This document shows, one piece after another, positions 46,024-56,044 of a stretch of 64,000 bases of DNA. A program made the position numbers and the translations under genes. This DNA is from Xanthomonas theicola (GTDB taxonomy: Bacteria; Pseudomonadota; Gammaproteobacteria; Xanthomonadales; Xanthomonadaceae): assembly GCF_014236795.1 (NCBI RefSeq), contig NZ_CP049017.1, positions 1,962,001 to 2,026,000 on the forward strand. The letters run 5' to 3'. Within the stretch, counting starts at the first letter, position 1; each line of letters opens with the position of its first letter. The notes beneath the pieces are model-generated. The model saw nothing but the letters and a program-made list of their open reading frames with translations. It was not told the DNA's origin and searched no databases.

Positions 46024-46316
46024 GCACCACCAGCATCGAATCGCTGCACGCCGACCTACAGCGGTTGCAGCAGGTGTTGCAAGGTGACGACCACGCGCTG
46101 GCCGGACGCATGGTCGCCGAGCACGAGCAGCGCCTGCGCCAGTACCTGCAACAGCCCGGCGTGTCGCGCCACGGGCTGGGCTCGCTGCTGGAACTGCAGA
46201 AATCCGTGATCGCGCAGATGCGCCGGGCGCGCGACGAAGCCGGCGACTGGCTGCGCGCCAATCGCCAGTCCAACAATGTCGCACGCGCCTATTCGCAGGC
46301 CGGATCGCTCAGATGA
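46020..46316 (+). CDS. FliT-like small helical flagellar protein
   Basis: This 98-residue protein begins on an ATG overlapping the fliS stop and ends overlapping the next start, so it is tightly coupled in the flagellar operon. The whole chain is helical, with LQRLQQVLQGDDHALAGRMVAEHEQ and a basic C-terminus. The position after fliS is that of FliT, an export chaperone of FliD, in many species. The similarity is by size, helix content and location only, not by clear motif. Confidence 0.6.
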   Translation: MSTTSIESLHADLQRLQQVLQGDDHALAGRMVAEHEQRLRQYLQQPGVSRHGLGSLLELQKSVIAQMRRARDEAGDWLRANRQSNNVARAYSQAGSLR

Positions 46317-46912
46317 GCGGCGCGTCCGACGGCGCCGTGCACCATCCTGCCGAAGCCGAGCTGTTCCACGACACGCTCAGCTGCGAACTGGCACTGCCGG
46401 CCGACTTCACGCTCGGCAACGGCAGCGGCCGCTTCGGCGCAGGCGAAGCGCTGCTGCGCGGCCTGACCCAGATCGAGGACCTGCGCAGCGAAGACGGTAC
46501 CGAGGAACGCGGCGAGCTGCCCCTGCAGTTGCAGCGCATGGACGCCAAGCTCGACCTGATGCTGGTGCTGCTGGGCCGCCTGACCCGGCAACACGAGGAT
46601 GCCCTGCCGCTACGTCCCCTGCGTTGGTCGCATCGCGGCCTGAGACTGGAACTGGGGTCGCGTTCGGGTGCCGCCCCGGGCGCGGCCGGCCTGCTGCGCC
46701 TGCAGCCCTCGGACTGGCTGCCCGACCACCTGGAACTGCCGGTCAAGGTCCTGGCCGAAGCCGTCGCCGGCAGCGGCTTCTATCTCTGGCTACGATTCGA
46801 GACACTGCCGCCCGGCCTGGAAGAAGCCCTGGAACGCCACCTGTTCCGCCTGCACCGGCGCCAGATCGCCGACAGCCGGCGCGCGGCCGGGCGGGTCCCG
46901 CCCGCGCCCTGA
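46313..46912 (+). CDS. PilZ-domain-like flagellar protein
   Basis: The 199-residue protein follows the FliT-like gene with an overlapping ATGA. It contains LHHPAEAELFHDTLSCELALP near the start, RMDAKLDLMLVLLGRLTRQ in the middle, and a C-terminal beta-rich domain with LPVKVLAEAVAGSGFYLWLRF and a helix ending LHRRQIADSRR. Xanthomonas flagellar operons carry a PilZ-type gene at this position. The canonical c-di-GMP motifs RxxxR and D/NxSxxG are not evident, so it may be a non-binding relative. Confidence 0.6.
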   Translation: MSGASDGAVHHPAEAELFHDTLSCELALPADFTLGNGSGRFGAGEALLRGLTQIEDLRSEDGTEERGELPLQLQRMDAKLDLMLVLLGRLTRQHEDALPLRPLRWSHRGLRLELGSRSGAAPGAAGLLRLQPSDWLPDHLELPVKVLAEAVAGSGFYLWLRFETLPPGLEEALERHLFRLHRRQIADSRRAAGRVPPAP

Positions 46913-46981
46913 GCCTGCGCGAGGTTGGCGCCGGCGGCGCGCTCGGCTAAGGTGCGGGACTAGCGAGAGGGACCTTCCACC

Positions 46982-47614
46982 GTGCGAGTCATCATCGTCG
47001 ACGATCACACACTGGTTCGCGCCGGTCTCAGCCGGCTGTTGCAGACGTTCGCCGACATCGACGTGGTCGCCGAGGCCAGCAACGCGCAGCAGGCGGTGGA
47101 CCTGGTCACCCTGCACCGCCCCGACCTGGTGCTGATGGACCTGTCGCTGCCCGGGCGCAGCGGCCTGGACGCGTTGACCGACGTGCTGCAGACCTCGCCC
47201 CGGACCCGGGTGGTGATGATGTCGATGCACGACGACCCGGTGCACGTGCGCGATGCGCTGGACCGCGGCGCCACCGGCTTCGTGGTCAAGGACGCCGCTC
47301 CGCTGGAGCTGGAACTGGCGCTGCGCGCGGCCAGCGCCAACCAGGTGTTCCTGAGCCCGCAGATCTCCTCGAAGATGATCGCGCCGATGCTCGGCCGCGA
47401 GCGCCCGGTCGGCATCGCCGCGCTGTCGCCGCGGCAGCGCGAGATCCTGCGCCAGATCGGACGCGGCCAGAGCAACAAGGAAATCGCCTCGGACCTGGGG
47501 ATCAGCGTCAAGACGGTTGAGACCCACCGCGCGCGGATGATGGAGTCGCTGGGCTGCCGCCGCGCCAACGACCTGGTGCTGCTGGCCGCGCGCCACCAGA
47601 ACGAACTGACCTGA
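46982..47614 (+). CDS. NarL/FixJ-type response regulator
   Basis: The 210-residue protein joins an N-terminal receiver (VIIVDDHTLVRAGL, phosphorylation Asp in LVLMDLSLPGRSG, VKDAAP with the conserved Lys) to a C-terminal LuxR-type helix-turn-helix (LSPRQREILRQIGRGQSNKEIA, ISVKTVETHRARMM). It starts with GTG at 46982. It has no adjacent histidine kinase. Its position between the fliS group and rpoN2 suggests a role in flagellar or motility control, but targets are unknown. Confidence 0.9.
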   Translation: MRVIIVDDHTLVRAGLSRLLQTFADIDVVAEASNAQQAVDLVTLHRPDLVLMDLSLPGRSGLDALTDVLQTSPRTRVVMMSMHDDPVHVRDALDRGATGFVVKDAAPLELELALRAASANQVFLSPQISSKMIAPMLGRERPVGIAALSPRQREILRQIGRGQSNKEIASDLGISVKTVETHRARMMESLGCRRANDLVLLAARHQNELT

Positions 47615-47826
47615 GCGCAGGCCGCAACGGGTTCCCGACGCCCCGCGCTGGCATGCCGCTTGCCTTAACCGGTCAGTTGCCGCCGTGAAACCATCGACGC
47701 CCGCCAGCGCTGGCGCTACGGCGCCGACCTACCGGCGCCCCCTACATCGATGTAGGGATTTTTCCTACAAGCCGTCGGGAATTTGACTACCCCGCTCAGG
47801 AACCTCCCGATTCTGTTACCGTCAGG

Positions 47827-47842
47827 TGGCAAGCACTATGCA
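47827..47842 (+). promoter_or_regulatory. possible sigma-54 promoter upstream of rpoN2
   Basis: TGGCAAGCACTATGCA has the GG and GC pairs at the right -24/-12 spacing, with two mismatches to consensus. Initiation near 47853 would leave a 34-base leader before rpoN2. If real, rpoN2 or another sigma-54 would drive its own gene. Confidence 0.4.
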
Positions 47843-47886
47843 TTCCACGGGCGCCAGAGGCTTGGCGCCAAACCGAGGAAGTTCGC

Positions 47887-49284
47887 ATGAAGCCGACCGT
47901 CTCCGCCCAGCTAGGCCAGCAACTCCACCTGACCCCGCAATTGCTGCAATCGATCCGGTTGCTGCAACTGGACGGGATGCAATTGGAAATGGAAATCCGG
48001 CGCGCGCTGGAAACCAATCCGCTGCTGGAACTGGAAGAGCCGGAAGGCGTGCTCGAGCCGGTCGTCAACCACGACACCGCGCTGGAAACCGCCGCCTTCG
48101 ACGAATTGCCCGAGTCCTCGATGTGGGACATCCCCGCCGCCGGCTGGAGCGAAGGCGAAGACGACCGCATGCAGCGCATCGCTGCCGGCGAGTCCACCGA
48201 TCCGCAGCTGCGCGTGCTGCAGCGCCTGGCGCTGGAACTGGACGAACGCGAACTGGAAGTGGCCGCGTTCTGGCTGGAGCACAGCGACGATGCCGGCTAC
48301 CTGGACGGCGCGCTGGACACGCTGACCCTGCTCGCCTGCGCGCGCTTCGACGGCTCCGCCGCACAGGTGGAAGCGGTGCGCCAGCAGCTGCTGCACGGCG
48401 ACCCCGCCGGCTTGGCCGCGTGCGACCTGCGCGAATGCCTGAGCGTGCAGCTGGCCGCCCTGCCCGGCCGCGTCGCCGGCCGCCACCTGGCCGCGCGCAT
48501 CCTCGACGGCGACCTGAACCTGCTGGCCAGCCACGACTACGCGCTGCTCGCCCGCCAGCTCGATGCCGAGACCGACGACGTGCGCGAGGCGGTGCGGCTG
48601 ATCCTGTCGCTGCAGCCGCGTCCCGGCGACAGCCTGCTGCCGGAGAACCTGGGCCATGTGATCCCGGACGTGGTCGCCTGGCACAGCGACGGCACCTGGC
48701 GGGTCGCGCTGAACCCGGCCACCACCCACCGCGTCACCGTCAATCCGATGCACGAGCGCGCCCTGGCCGAGGCCGGCGAGACGGCGGCGCCGCTGCGCGA
48801 AATGCTGCAGGAAGCGCGCTGGCTGACCCGCGGCCTGTCGATGCGCTACGAGACCCTGCTGCGCACCACCCGCGCCATCGTCGAGCGCCAGGCGGTGTTC
48901 CTGGTCAAGGGCGAGGAGGCGATGGCGCCGCTGACCCTGAAGGAGGTGGCCGACGCGATCGGCATGCACGAGTCCACCGTCTCGCGCATCACCACCGGCA
49001 AGTACCTGCAGACCCCACGCGGCACCTTCGAACTGAAGCACTTTTTCGCCGTGCGTCTGGACGGCGCCGCGGTCTCGGGGCAGGCGGTGCGCGCGATGGT
49101 GCGGCGCCTGATCGAGTCCGAGCCCTCGGGGCGGCCGCTGGCCGACGAGGCGATCGCCGGGCTGCTGTCGCGACAGGGCGTGAACGTGGCCAGGCGCACC
49201 GTGGCCAAGTACCGTGAACAACTGGATATCGCCCCCGCCCGCGAACGCCGCCGCACCAAACCGCTGCTGGCCCGCGCAGGCTAA
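47887..49284 (+). CDS. rpoN2: RNA polymerase sigma-54 factor, flagellar paralogue
   Basis: Sigma-54 directs RNA polymerase to -24/-12 promoters and needs enhancer-binding ATPases such as FleQ. The 465-residue protein begins with the glutamine- and leucine-rich region I (QLGQQLHLTPQLLQSIRLLQ). It then has LETNPLLELEEPEG and a core domain, the helix-turn-helix region around ADAIGMHESTVSRITTGKYLQ and the RpoN box ARRTVAKYREQ near the C-terminus. In Xanthomonas a second rpoN gene sits in the flagellar cluster; its location here beside fleQ fits that. The rpoN2 and fleQ pair can act on the promoters seen before fliD and the glycosylation genes. Confidence 0.93.
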   Translation: MKPTVSAQLGQQLHLTPQLLQSIRLLQLDGMQLEMEIRRALETNPLLELEEPEGVLEPVVNHDTALETAAFDELPESSMWDIPAAGWSEGEDDRMQRIAAGESTDPQLRVLQRLALELDERELEVAAFWLEHSDDAGYLDGALDTLTLLACARFDGSAAQVEAVRQQLLHGDPAGLAACDLRECLSVQLAALPGRVAGRHLAARILDGDLNLLASHDYALLARQLDAETDDVREAVRLILSLQPRPGDSLLPENLGHVIPDVVAWHSDGTWRVALNPATTHRVTVNPMHERALAEAGETAAPLREMLQEARWLTRGLSMRYETLLRTTRAIVERQAVFLVKGEEAMAPLTLKEVADAIGMHESTVSRITTGKYLQTPRGTFELKHFFAVRLDGAAVSGQAVRAMVRRLIESEPSGRPLADEAIAGLLSRQGVNVARRTVAKYREQLDIAPARERRRTKPLLARAG

Positions 49285-49297
49285 GGAAACAATGCAC

Positions 49298-49677
49298 ATG
49301 AACAAACTGTCCGTGCTTCTGGTCGACGACCACGAAGGCTTCATCAACGCCGCGATGCGCCACTTCCGCAAGCTCGACTGGATGGAGGTGATCGGCAGCG
49401 CCGCCAACGGCCTGGAGGCGATCGAGCGTTCCGAGTCGCTGCGTCCGCAGGTGGTGCTGATGGACCTGGCCATGCCGGAGATGGGCGGCCTGCAGGCCAC
49501 GCGCCTGATCAAGACCCAGGACCAGGCCCCGTACATCGTGATCGCCAGCCATTTCGACGATGCCGAGCACCGCGAGCACGCCATGCGCGCCGGCGCCGAC
49601 AATTTCGTCAGCAAGCTGTCCTACATCCAGGAAGTGATGCCGATCCTGGAGGGCTTGCGCACAGAGGGAGTCCCGGC

Positions 49678-49681
<4 letters not shown>
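49298..49681 (+). CDS. stand-alone receiver-domain response regulator
   Basis: This 127-residue protein consists of a single receiver domain: LLVDDHEGFINAAM, the phosphorylation Asp in VVLMDLAMPEMGG, IVIASHFDD and the conserved Lys in NFVSKLSY. It has no output domain. The ATG at 49298 is nine bases after an AAGGA site; an ATG two codons earlier is too close to that site. Its stop overlaps the fleQ ATG, so it is made together with FleQ and may relay a signal to it. Confidence 0.88.
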
Positions 49682-51168
<1,487 letters not shown>

Positions 51169-51371
51169 CGGCCGCGGCCGCTGCCTGCGCCGCCGCGGCG
51201 CCGCGGACTTGCTGCGCTACGCAACGACCGCGGCCAGAACTCGCCCATCGCATCGCGTGGCGACCCGGCCGCCGCGTCCGGCCGGCGGGGTGCGGCTGCG
51301 TCGCGGGGCGCGGAACCGTGGTGCGCGTCCGCTTCCTCGCCACCATCGCAGAATGAAGTGGACACGTCCTG

Positions 51372-51388
51372 TTGGCATATCGCTTGCT
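51372..51388 (+). promoter_or_regulatory. sigma-54 promoter of the flagellin-glycan cluster
   Basis: TTGGCATATCGCTTGCT matches the -24/-12 consensus TGGCAYR-N4-TTGCT at every informative base. GG is at 51374-51375 and GC at 51386-51387. Transcription would start near 51399, before the aminotransferase gene. It lies about 200 bases after the fleQ stop. Confidence 0.8.
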
Positions 51389-51457
51389 TCCAGAACCATA
51401 ATCCCGTCGGAACGATCCGCGTCGCGGATGCTCCACACGTACCCAGCGCAGGCCACC

Positions 51458-52636
51458 ATGCCCATTCCCGTCACCAGTCCGCTGCTGCCCCCCCTGGACG
51501 AGTTCGTGCCGTACCTGGAGAAGATCTGGAGCAGCCGCATCCTGACCAACGGCGGCGACATGCACCGGACCCTGGAGAAGGCGCTGGCGGACTACCTGGG
51601 CGTGGGACACCTGGCCTTGCTGACCAACGGCACGCTCGCCCTGCTCACCGCGCTGCAGGCCCTGCGCGTCACCGGCGAAGTGATCACCACGCCCTATTCG
51701 TTCGTCGCCACCGCGCACGCGCTGCTATGGAAAGGGATCAAGCCGGTCTTCGTCGACATCGATCCGGTCACGCTGAACCTGGACCCGCAGCGGATCGAGG
51801 CGGCGATCACCCCGCAGACCACCGCTATCATGCCGGTGCACTGCTACGGCACGCCGTGCGACACCGCCGCGATCGAACGCGTCGCCGACACCTACAACCT
51901 CAAGGTCATCTACGATGCCGCGCACGCCTTCGGGGTCAAGGACGAAGGCGGCTCGATCCTGCGCCACGGCGACCTCAGCGTGCTCAGCTTCCATGCCACC
52001 AAGGTGTTCAACACGTTCGAGGGCGGCGCCATCGTCTGCCCGGACGAAAAGACCTACCAGCGCATCAGCCGGCTGAAGAACTTCGGCTTCGTCGACGAGA
52101 CCACGGTGGTGGCCACCGGCATCAACGGCAAGATGAACGAGGTGAGCGCGGCATTCGGGCTGCTGCAGCTGAGCCACATCGACCGTGCGCTGGCGCAACG
52201 CCGCCAGATCGACGGCGATTACCGGCGGCGCCTGGCGCGGGTGCGCGGCGTGCGCTGCCTGGCGCCACGCTCGCCGGCGTTGGCCAACTACGCCTCGTTC
52301 CCGATCCTGATCGAGGACGACTTCCCATCGACCCGCGACGGCCTGCATCAGTTGATGCGCAGCCACGATGTGCTCGTGCGCCGCTACTTCTATCCGCTGA
52401 TCAGCGATTTCCCGATGTACCGCGGCCTGCCCTCGGCGGCCCCCGCCGGGCTGCCGGTCGCGCGCCAGATGGCCGAGCGGGTGCTGTGCCTGCCGATCTA
52501 TCCGGGCCTGAGCCCTGCCGACGTGGACCTCATCGCCAACCTCATCGCCGATGCCGGCAGCGCATCGGCCTGCGCCCCCGCGCGCAGCCGCACCGTAACC
52601 ACCCCCTCCCCCGCCCACCCCGTGGAGCACGAATGA
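51458..52636 (+). CDS. DegT/DnrJ/EryC1/StrS sugar aminotransferase, VioA-like
   Basis: This PLP enzyme should transfer an amino group to a keto-deoxy-sugar nucleotide, probably dTDP-4-keto-6-deoxyglucose to give viosamine (Qui4N). The 392-residue protein starts IPVTSPLLPPLDEFVPYLEKI, a typical DegT beginning, and has NGTLALLTALQAL, TTPYSFVATAHALLW, the VIYDAAHAFGV aspartate and the cofactor lysine in LSFHATKVFNTFEGG. ATG 51458 is chosen for this reason over ATG 51428. A sigma-54 promoter lies just upstream. Its stop overlaps the ATG of the acyl carrier gene. The dTDP-sugar precursor could come from rmlB at the window edge. Confidence 0.88.
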   Translation: MPIPVTSPLLPPLDEFVPYLEKIWSSRILTNGGDMHRTLEKALADYLGVGHLALLTNGTLALLTALQALRVTGEVITTPYSFVATAHALLWKGIKPVFVDIDPVTLNLDPQRIEAAITPQTTAIMPVHCYGTPCDTAAIERVADTYNLKVIYDAAHAFGVKDEGGSILRHGDLSVLSFHATKVFNTFEGGAIVCPDEKTYQRISRLKNFGFVDETTVVATGINGKMNEVSAAFGLLQLSHIDRALAQRRQIDGDYRRRLARVRGVRCLAPRSPALANYASFPILIEDDFPSTRDGLHQLMRSHDVLVRRYFYPLISDFPMYRGLPSAAPAGLPVARQMAERVLCLPIYPGLSPADVDLIANLIADAGSASACAPARSRTVTTPSPAHPVEHE

Positions 52637-52857
52637 GCCAAGCAACGTTTATCGAGAACTTCCTGTCGGCCACCGACTTCCAGAATCCGGTCGAGGTGAC
52701 CCCGGAGACGGTGCTGCGCGAACTGCCCGAATGGGATTCGCTGGCGGCATTGGGCGTGATCGTGATGTTCGACATGGAATACGGCAAGACCATCACCGGC
52801 GAACACCTGGCCGCCGCCGTCACCGTGGGCGACCTCTACCAGTTGACCGAGGCGTAG
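52633..52857 (+). CDS. acyl carrier protein
   Basis: The 74-residue protein has the carrier-protein fold with the phosphopantetheine serine in LPEWDSLAALGVI, then a helix IVMFDMEYGKTITGE. A short acidic N-terminus is present. It is not the housekeeping acyl carrier, whose motif is DSLD in a more acidic context. It lies between the aminotransferase and a ketosynthase III gene with overlapping or two-base junctions, so it probably carries the short acyl chain that will be attached to the sugar amine. Confidence 0.88.
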   Translation: MSQATFIENFLSATDFQNPVEVTPETVLRELPEWDSLAALGVIVMFDMEYGKTITGEHLAAAVTVGDLYQLTEA

Positions 52858-52858
52858 C

Positions 52859-53899
52859 ATGCCGACCTCCACACTGCACAACGTGCGTTTTGCCGGCATG
52901 GCGACCTGCGTGCCCAGGCGCATCGTCTCCAACCTGACCGATTGCCGGCCGCAGATCCGCTCCGAGCGCGAGCGGCTGGTGCGCAACATCGGCATCGAGA
53001 CCCGGCGCATGGCGCAGGAGTGGCAGTGCTTCTCGGACCTGGCGTTCGATGCCGCACAGGCCTTGCTGGAACGGCTGCAGTGGCAGCGCGAGGAGGTCGA
53101 TGCGCTGATCGTGGTGACCCAGTCGCCGGACTACCCGATCCCGGCGACCGCGATCATCCTGCAGGACCGGCTGGGCCTGTCGCATGCCACGGTCGCCTTC
53201 GACGTCAACCTGGGCTGCTCGGCCTATCCGTTCGGCATCAACCTGCTGGGCTCGATGATCGCCGCCGGCGGGGTCAAGAAGGGCCTGCTGCTGGTGGGCG
53301 ACCGCAGCGCCAACCTGGAGGACCCGATCTTCTCCGATTCGGGAACCGCCACCGCGCTGGAATTCAGCGCCGACGCCGCGCCGATGTATTTCGACCTCAA
53401 CAGCGACGGCAGCGGCTACAAGGCGATCATCCTGCCGGTGGGCGGCCAGCGCGAGCCGGTCGCCATCCAGCACCTGATGCCGTTCCGCGCCGACGAGAAC
53501 GATTACTGGCACCGCGGTGTGGACCTGCAGCTGGACGGCGTGGCGGTGCTGAGTTTCTCCACCCAGCGGGTGCCGCCGGCGGTGCAGAAGCTGCTCGACT
53601 ACAGCGGCGTGTCCAAGGACGAGATCGACTACTTCGTGTTCCACCAGGCCAACCGGATGATCAACGAGACCATCCGCAAGAAGCTCGGCCTGCCGGTGGA
53701 GAAAGTGCCTTCGACCCTGCGCGATTTCGGCAACACCAGCGGCGCCTCGTTGCCGGTGACCATGACCGCACGCATCAACAAGGAACTGGAGTGCGGCCCC
53801 AAACGGGTGCTGCTCTGCGGCTTCGGGATCGGCCTGTCCTGGGGCACGGCCATCGTGGACGTCGAGAACGCCGTCTTCCCAGCGCTGATCGAAGCATGA
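52859..53899 (+). CDS. 3-oxoacyl-ACP synthase III family protein (VioS-like)
   Basis: The 346-residue thiolase-fold protein has the catalytic triad of KAS III: Cys in VNLGCSAYPFGINLL near residue 120, His in VFHQANRMINETI and Asn in LRDFGNTSGASLPVT. These enzymes condense acyl-CoA with malonyl-ACP to start a chain, here probably giving acetoacetyl-ACP. In the Pseudomonas syringae viosamine island a similar enzyme and a ketoreductase supply the 3-hydroxybutyryl group of the flagellin sugar. It begins one base after the acyl carrier gene's stop, and its end overlaps the following reductase start. Confidence 0.9.
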   Translation: MPTSTLHNVRFAGMATCVPRRIVSNLTDCRPQIRSERERLVRNIGIETRRMAQEWQCFSDLAFDAAQALLERLQWQREEVDALIVVTQSPDYPIPATAIILQDRLGLSHATVAFDVNLGCSAYPFGINLLGSMIAAGGVKKGLLLVGDRSANLEDPIFSDSGTATALEFSADAAPMYFDLNSDGSGYKAIILPVGGQREPVAIQHLMPFRADENDYWHRGVDLQLDGVAVLSFSTQRVPPAVQKLLDYSGVSKDEIDYFVFHQANRMINETIRKKLGLPVEKVPSTLRDFGNTSGASLPVTMTARINKELECGPKRVLLCGFGIGLSWGTAIVDVENAVFPALIEA

Positions 53900-54660
53900 A
53901 CACCGAGCGCGATCCATTTTCCCTGGAAGGCAAGCGCGTCCTCGTGACCGGCGCTTCATCGGGTATTGGTCGACAAATTGCCATCACTTGCTCGCAGATG
54001 GGAGCGCGGATCGTCATCACCGGGCGCAACGCGGAGAGGTTGCAAGCCACATTCGATGAGCTGGAAGGCGAAGGCCACACGCAAATCGTGGCGGATTTGG
54101 CTGTACAGGAAGGCATTGACCGCGTGGTGGGTGCCAGCGGTGTCATCGACGGTTTGGCGCATGCAGCCGGCATGTCCAAGCTAGCCCCCTTTCGCATGAT
54201 TGGCCAGGCGCACCTGGATGCCACATTTGCAGCCAACACCTACGCCCCCATGCTGCTGACTCGAGGCCTGCTGGCGAAAAAACAGATCGCGCCGGGCGGC
54301 TCCCTGCTGTTCATTGCCTCGATTGCCTCGCACATAGGTCCGCTGGCCAGCAGCGCCTATGCTGCCAGCAAGAGCGCCCTGCTTGGCATGATGCGCTCGC
54401 TGGGTATGGAAGTAGCCAAGCAAGGCATGCGTGCCAACTGCATCGCACCGGGTTATGTGCGCACTCCCTTGCTGGATGGCTTGCAGGGAAGCGGCGGCAA
54501 TATGGACAGCCTGTTTGAATTGACGCCACTTGGCATGGGCGAGCCAGAAGACGTGGCTTACGCAGCAGTGTTCTATCTTTCCGATGCCAGCCGCTGGATC
54601 ACGCGCAACTACTTCATTCTTGATGGCGGGTTTTCTACGCCTATGGACATCTACGCATGA
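53896..54660 (+). CDS. short-chain dehydrogenase, probable 3-oxoacyl-ACP reductase
   Basis: The 254-residue protein is a classical SDR with [16 protein letters not shown], a Ser in [11 protein letters not shown], the [15 protein letters not shown] tyrosine-lysine pair and a C-terminal [16 protein letters not shown]. It most resembles FabG-type ketoreductases. It would reduce the 3-keto product of the ketosynthase to a 3-hydroxyacyl chain, as VioR does in Pseudomonas syringae. From here rightward the base composition is visibly less GC-rich than in the flagellar genes, pointing to transferred DNA. Confidence 0.88.
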   Translation: MNTERDPFSLEGKRVLVTGASSGIGRQIAITCSQMGARIVITGRNAERLQATFDELEGEGHTQIVADLAVQEGIDRVVGASGVIDGLAHAAGMSKLAPFRMIGQAHLDATFAANTYAPMLLTRGLLAKKQIAPGGSLLFIASIASHIGPLASSAYAASKSALLGMMRSLGMEVAKQGMRANCIAPGYVRTPLLDGLQGSGGNMDSLFELTPLGMGEPEDVAYAAVFYLSDASRWITRNYFILDGGFSTPMDIYA

Positions 54661-55391
54661 GCAATGCGGCGCAACAAGCCTTTTCACTGACAGGCAAAAC
54701 CATTCTGGTGACGGGTGCATCATCGGGCATCGGCAGGCAAATCGCGGTTTCCTGCTCCCGGCGCGGGGCACGCCTGGTCGTCACCGGGCGGGATGCAGAA
54801 CGCCTGCAAGAAACCTACAGCTTGTTAAAAGGCCAAGGACATGTCCAAGTGCTGGCCAACCTGACCGAAGTCGAGGGCCGTGAACGCCTGGTGCAGAGAG
54901 CATCCAGTGTGGATGGCCTGGTGCACTGCGCTGGCAGGCAGCGGCTGAGCCCCATCCGGCAGCTGGCCGAGAAGCTTATGACCGATGTTTATGCGGTTAA
55001 TTTCCTAGCACCTGTCATGCTCACCCAGCGGATGTTGCAGGCCAATGCCCTTGCGCCCCAAAGTTCCATCGTGTTCATACTTTCCACTGCTGCACATATC
55101 GGCACGCCAGGGGTAGGTCCTTATTCGGCCATGAAGTCAGCCCTGCTCGGCATCATCCGCTGTCTGTCCATGGAGCAGGCCAAACGCAAAGTCCGTGTCA
55201 ACGGAATTTCGCCTTCGGCAGTAGCGACGCCCATCTGGGACGCAGTCCATCTGGAAGCACAGAGAAAACGCCATCCGCTCGGATTGGGTACGCCGGATGA
55301 CGTGGCGAACGCCGCGATCTTTCTGTTGTCCGATGCCAGTCGCTGGGTAACGGGGACCAGCCTGGTGATGGACGGAGGGGCGGTACTGTGA
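54657..55391 (+). CDS. second short-chain dehydrogenase paralogue
   Basis: This 244-residue SDR overlaps the previous gene by an ATGA and is clearly its relative. It shows [29 protein letters not shown], the [14 protein letters not shown] serine, [14 protein letters not shown] and [15 protein letters not shown]. Most of the two proteins align without large gaps. Having two reductases suggests either a heterotetramer, common among such paired SDRs, or two successive reductions. The product is unknown. Confidence 0.85.
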   Translation: MSNAAQQAFSLTGKTILVTGASSGIGRQIAVSCSRRGARLVVTGRDAERLQETYSLLKGQGHVQVLANLTEVEGRERLVQRASSVDGLVHCAGRQRLSPIRQLAEKLMTDVYAVNFLAPVMLTQRMLQANALAPQSSIVFILSTAAHIGTPGVGPYSAMKSALLGIIRCLSMEQAKRKVRVNGISPSAVATPIWDAVHLEAQRKRHPLGLGTPDDVANAAIFLLSDASRWVTGTSLVMDGGAVL

Positions 55392-56041
55392 GCTATCCCG
55401 TGCTCATCATCGGCGCGGGCGGCTGGGGTCGCGAGGTTCTGGAGCAAATGCAGGGCGATATCGCGCACGGGAAGCAATGGAAGGTCACCGGGTTCCTGGA
55501 CAGCCGGAAGCATATTCTGGATGGCTTCGATACCGGCGTGCCCATCGTCGGTGACCCGTTGACGTACGTTCCGCGCGGCGAAGAGGCCTTTGTTTGCGCA
55601 CAAGGCGACCCGCTGGAACGTCGTAAATACATTCAACCGCTGCTTGCAAAGGGGGCAGCGTTCATCCCGATCTGTACCGAGGCGCACCTCAGTCGCCGTG
55701 TGCATCTGGGCACAGGCTGCTTCCTCGGCAACCAGGTTCACGTCGCCCCCGATGTATGGATCGGGGATTTTGCCAACCTGCTCACTTGGTCGGTGATCGG
55801 ACACGACGTTCGCATTGGCAATTTTGCTCATATCGGGGCACAGGTATTCATGGGCGGCGGTGTGCAGATAGGCGACTTCGCAGTCGTGCATCCGCGCGCC
55901 ACCCTGGTACCCGGCGTCAAGGTGGGTGAACACGCCGTCATCGGCACCGGTGCGGTCGTGCTGAAGGATGTGCCACCCGGAGCCACGGTGTTCGGCAATC
56001 CAGCCAAGATCGTTTTCCACAAGCACATACCAGCAGACTGA
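55388..56041 (+). CDS. NeuD/PglD-type sugar O- or N-acyltransferase
   Basis: The 217-residue protein has the NeuD pattern. An N-terminal nucleotide-like domain, [19 protein letters not shown], is followed by a left-handed beta-helix with hexapeptides including [33 protein letters not shown] and [23 protein letters not shown]. It likely transfers the acyl chain to the amine of the 4-amino sugar, as VioB-like proteins do. The catalytic His is in [12 protein letters not shown]. It starts with GTG 55388 overlapping the previous stop. Confidence 0.85.
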   Translation: MSYPVLIIGAGGWGREVLEQMQGDIAHGKQWKVTGFLDSRKHILDGFDTGVPIVGDPLTYVPRGEEAFVCAQGDPLERRKYIQPLLAKGAAFIPICTEAHLSRRVHLGTGCFLGNQVHVAPDVWIGDFANLLTWSVIGHDVRIGNFAHIGAQVFMGGGVQIGDFAVVHPRATLVPGVKVGEHAVIGTGAVVLKDVPPGATVFGNPAKIVFHKHIPAD

Positions 56042-56044
56042 ACC

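Noticed and set aside
46934..46950. GG-N10-GC spacing before the response regulator, considered as a sigma-54 site
   Set aside because: The sequence TTGGCGCCGGCGGCGCG fits only by GC-rich chance and lacks the TTGC element.
47911..49614. Minus-strand frame of 567 codons antisense to rpoN2
   Set aside because: It is a shadow frame; RpoN2 has all its domains on the plus strand.
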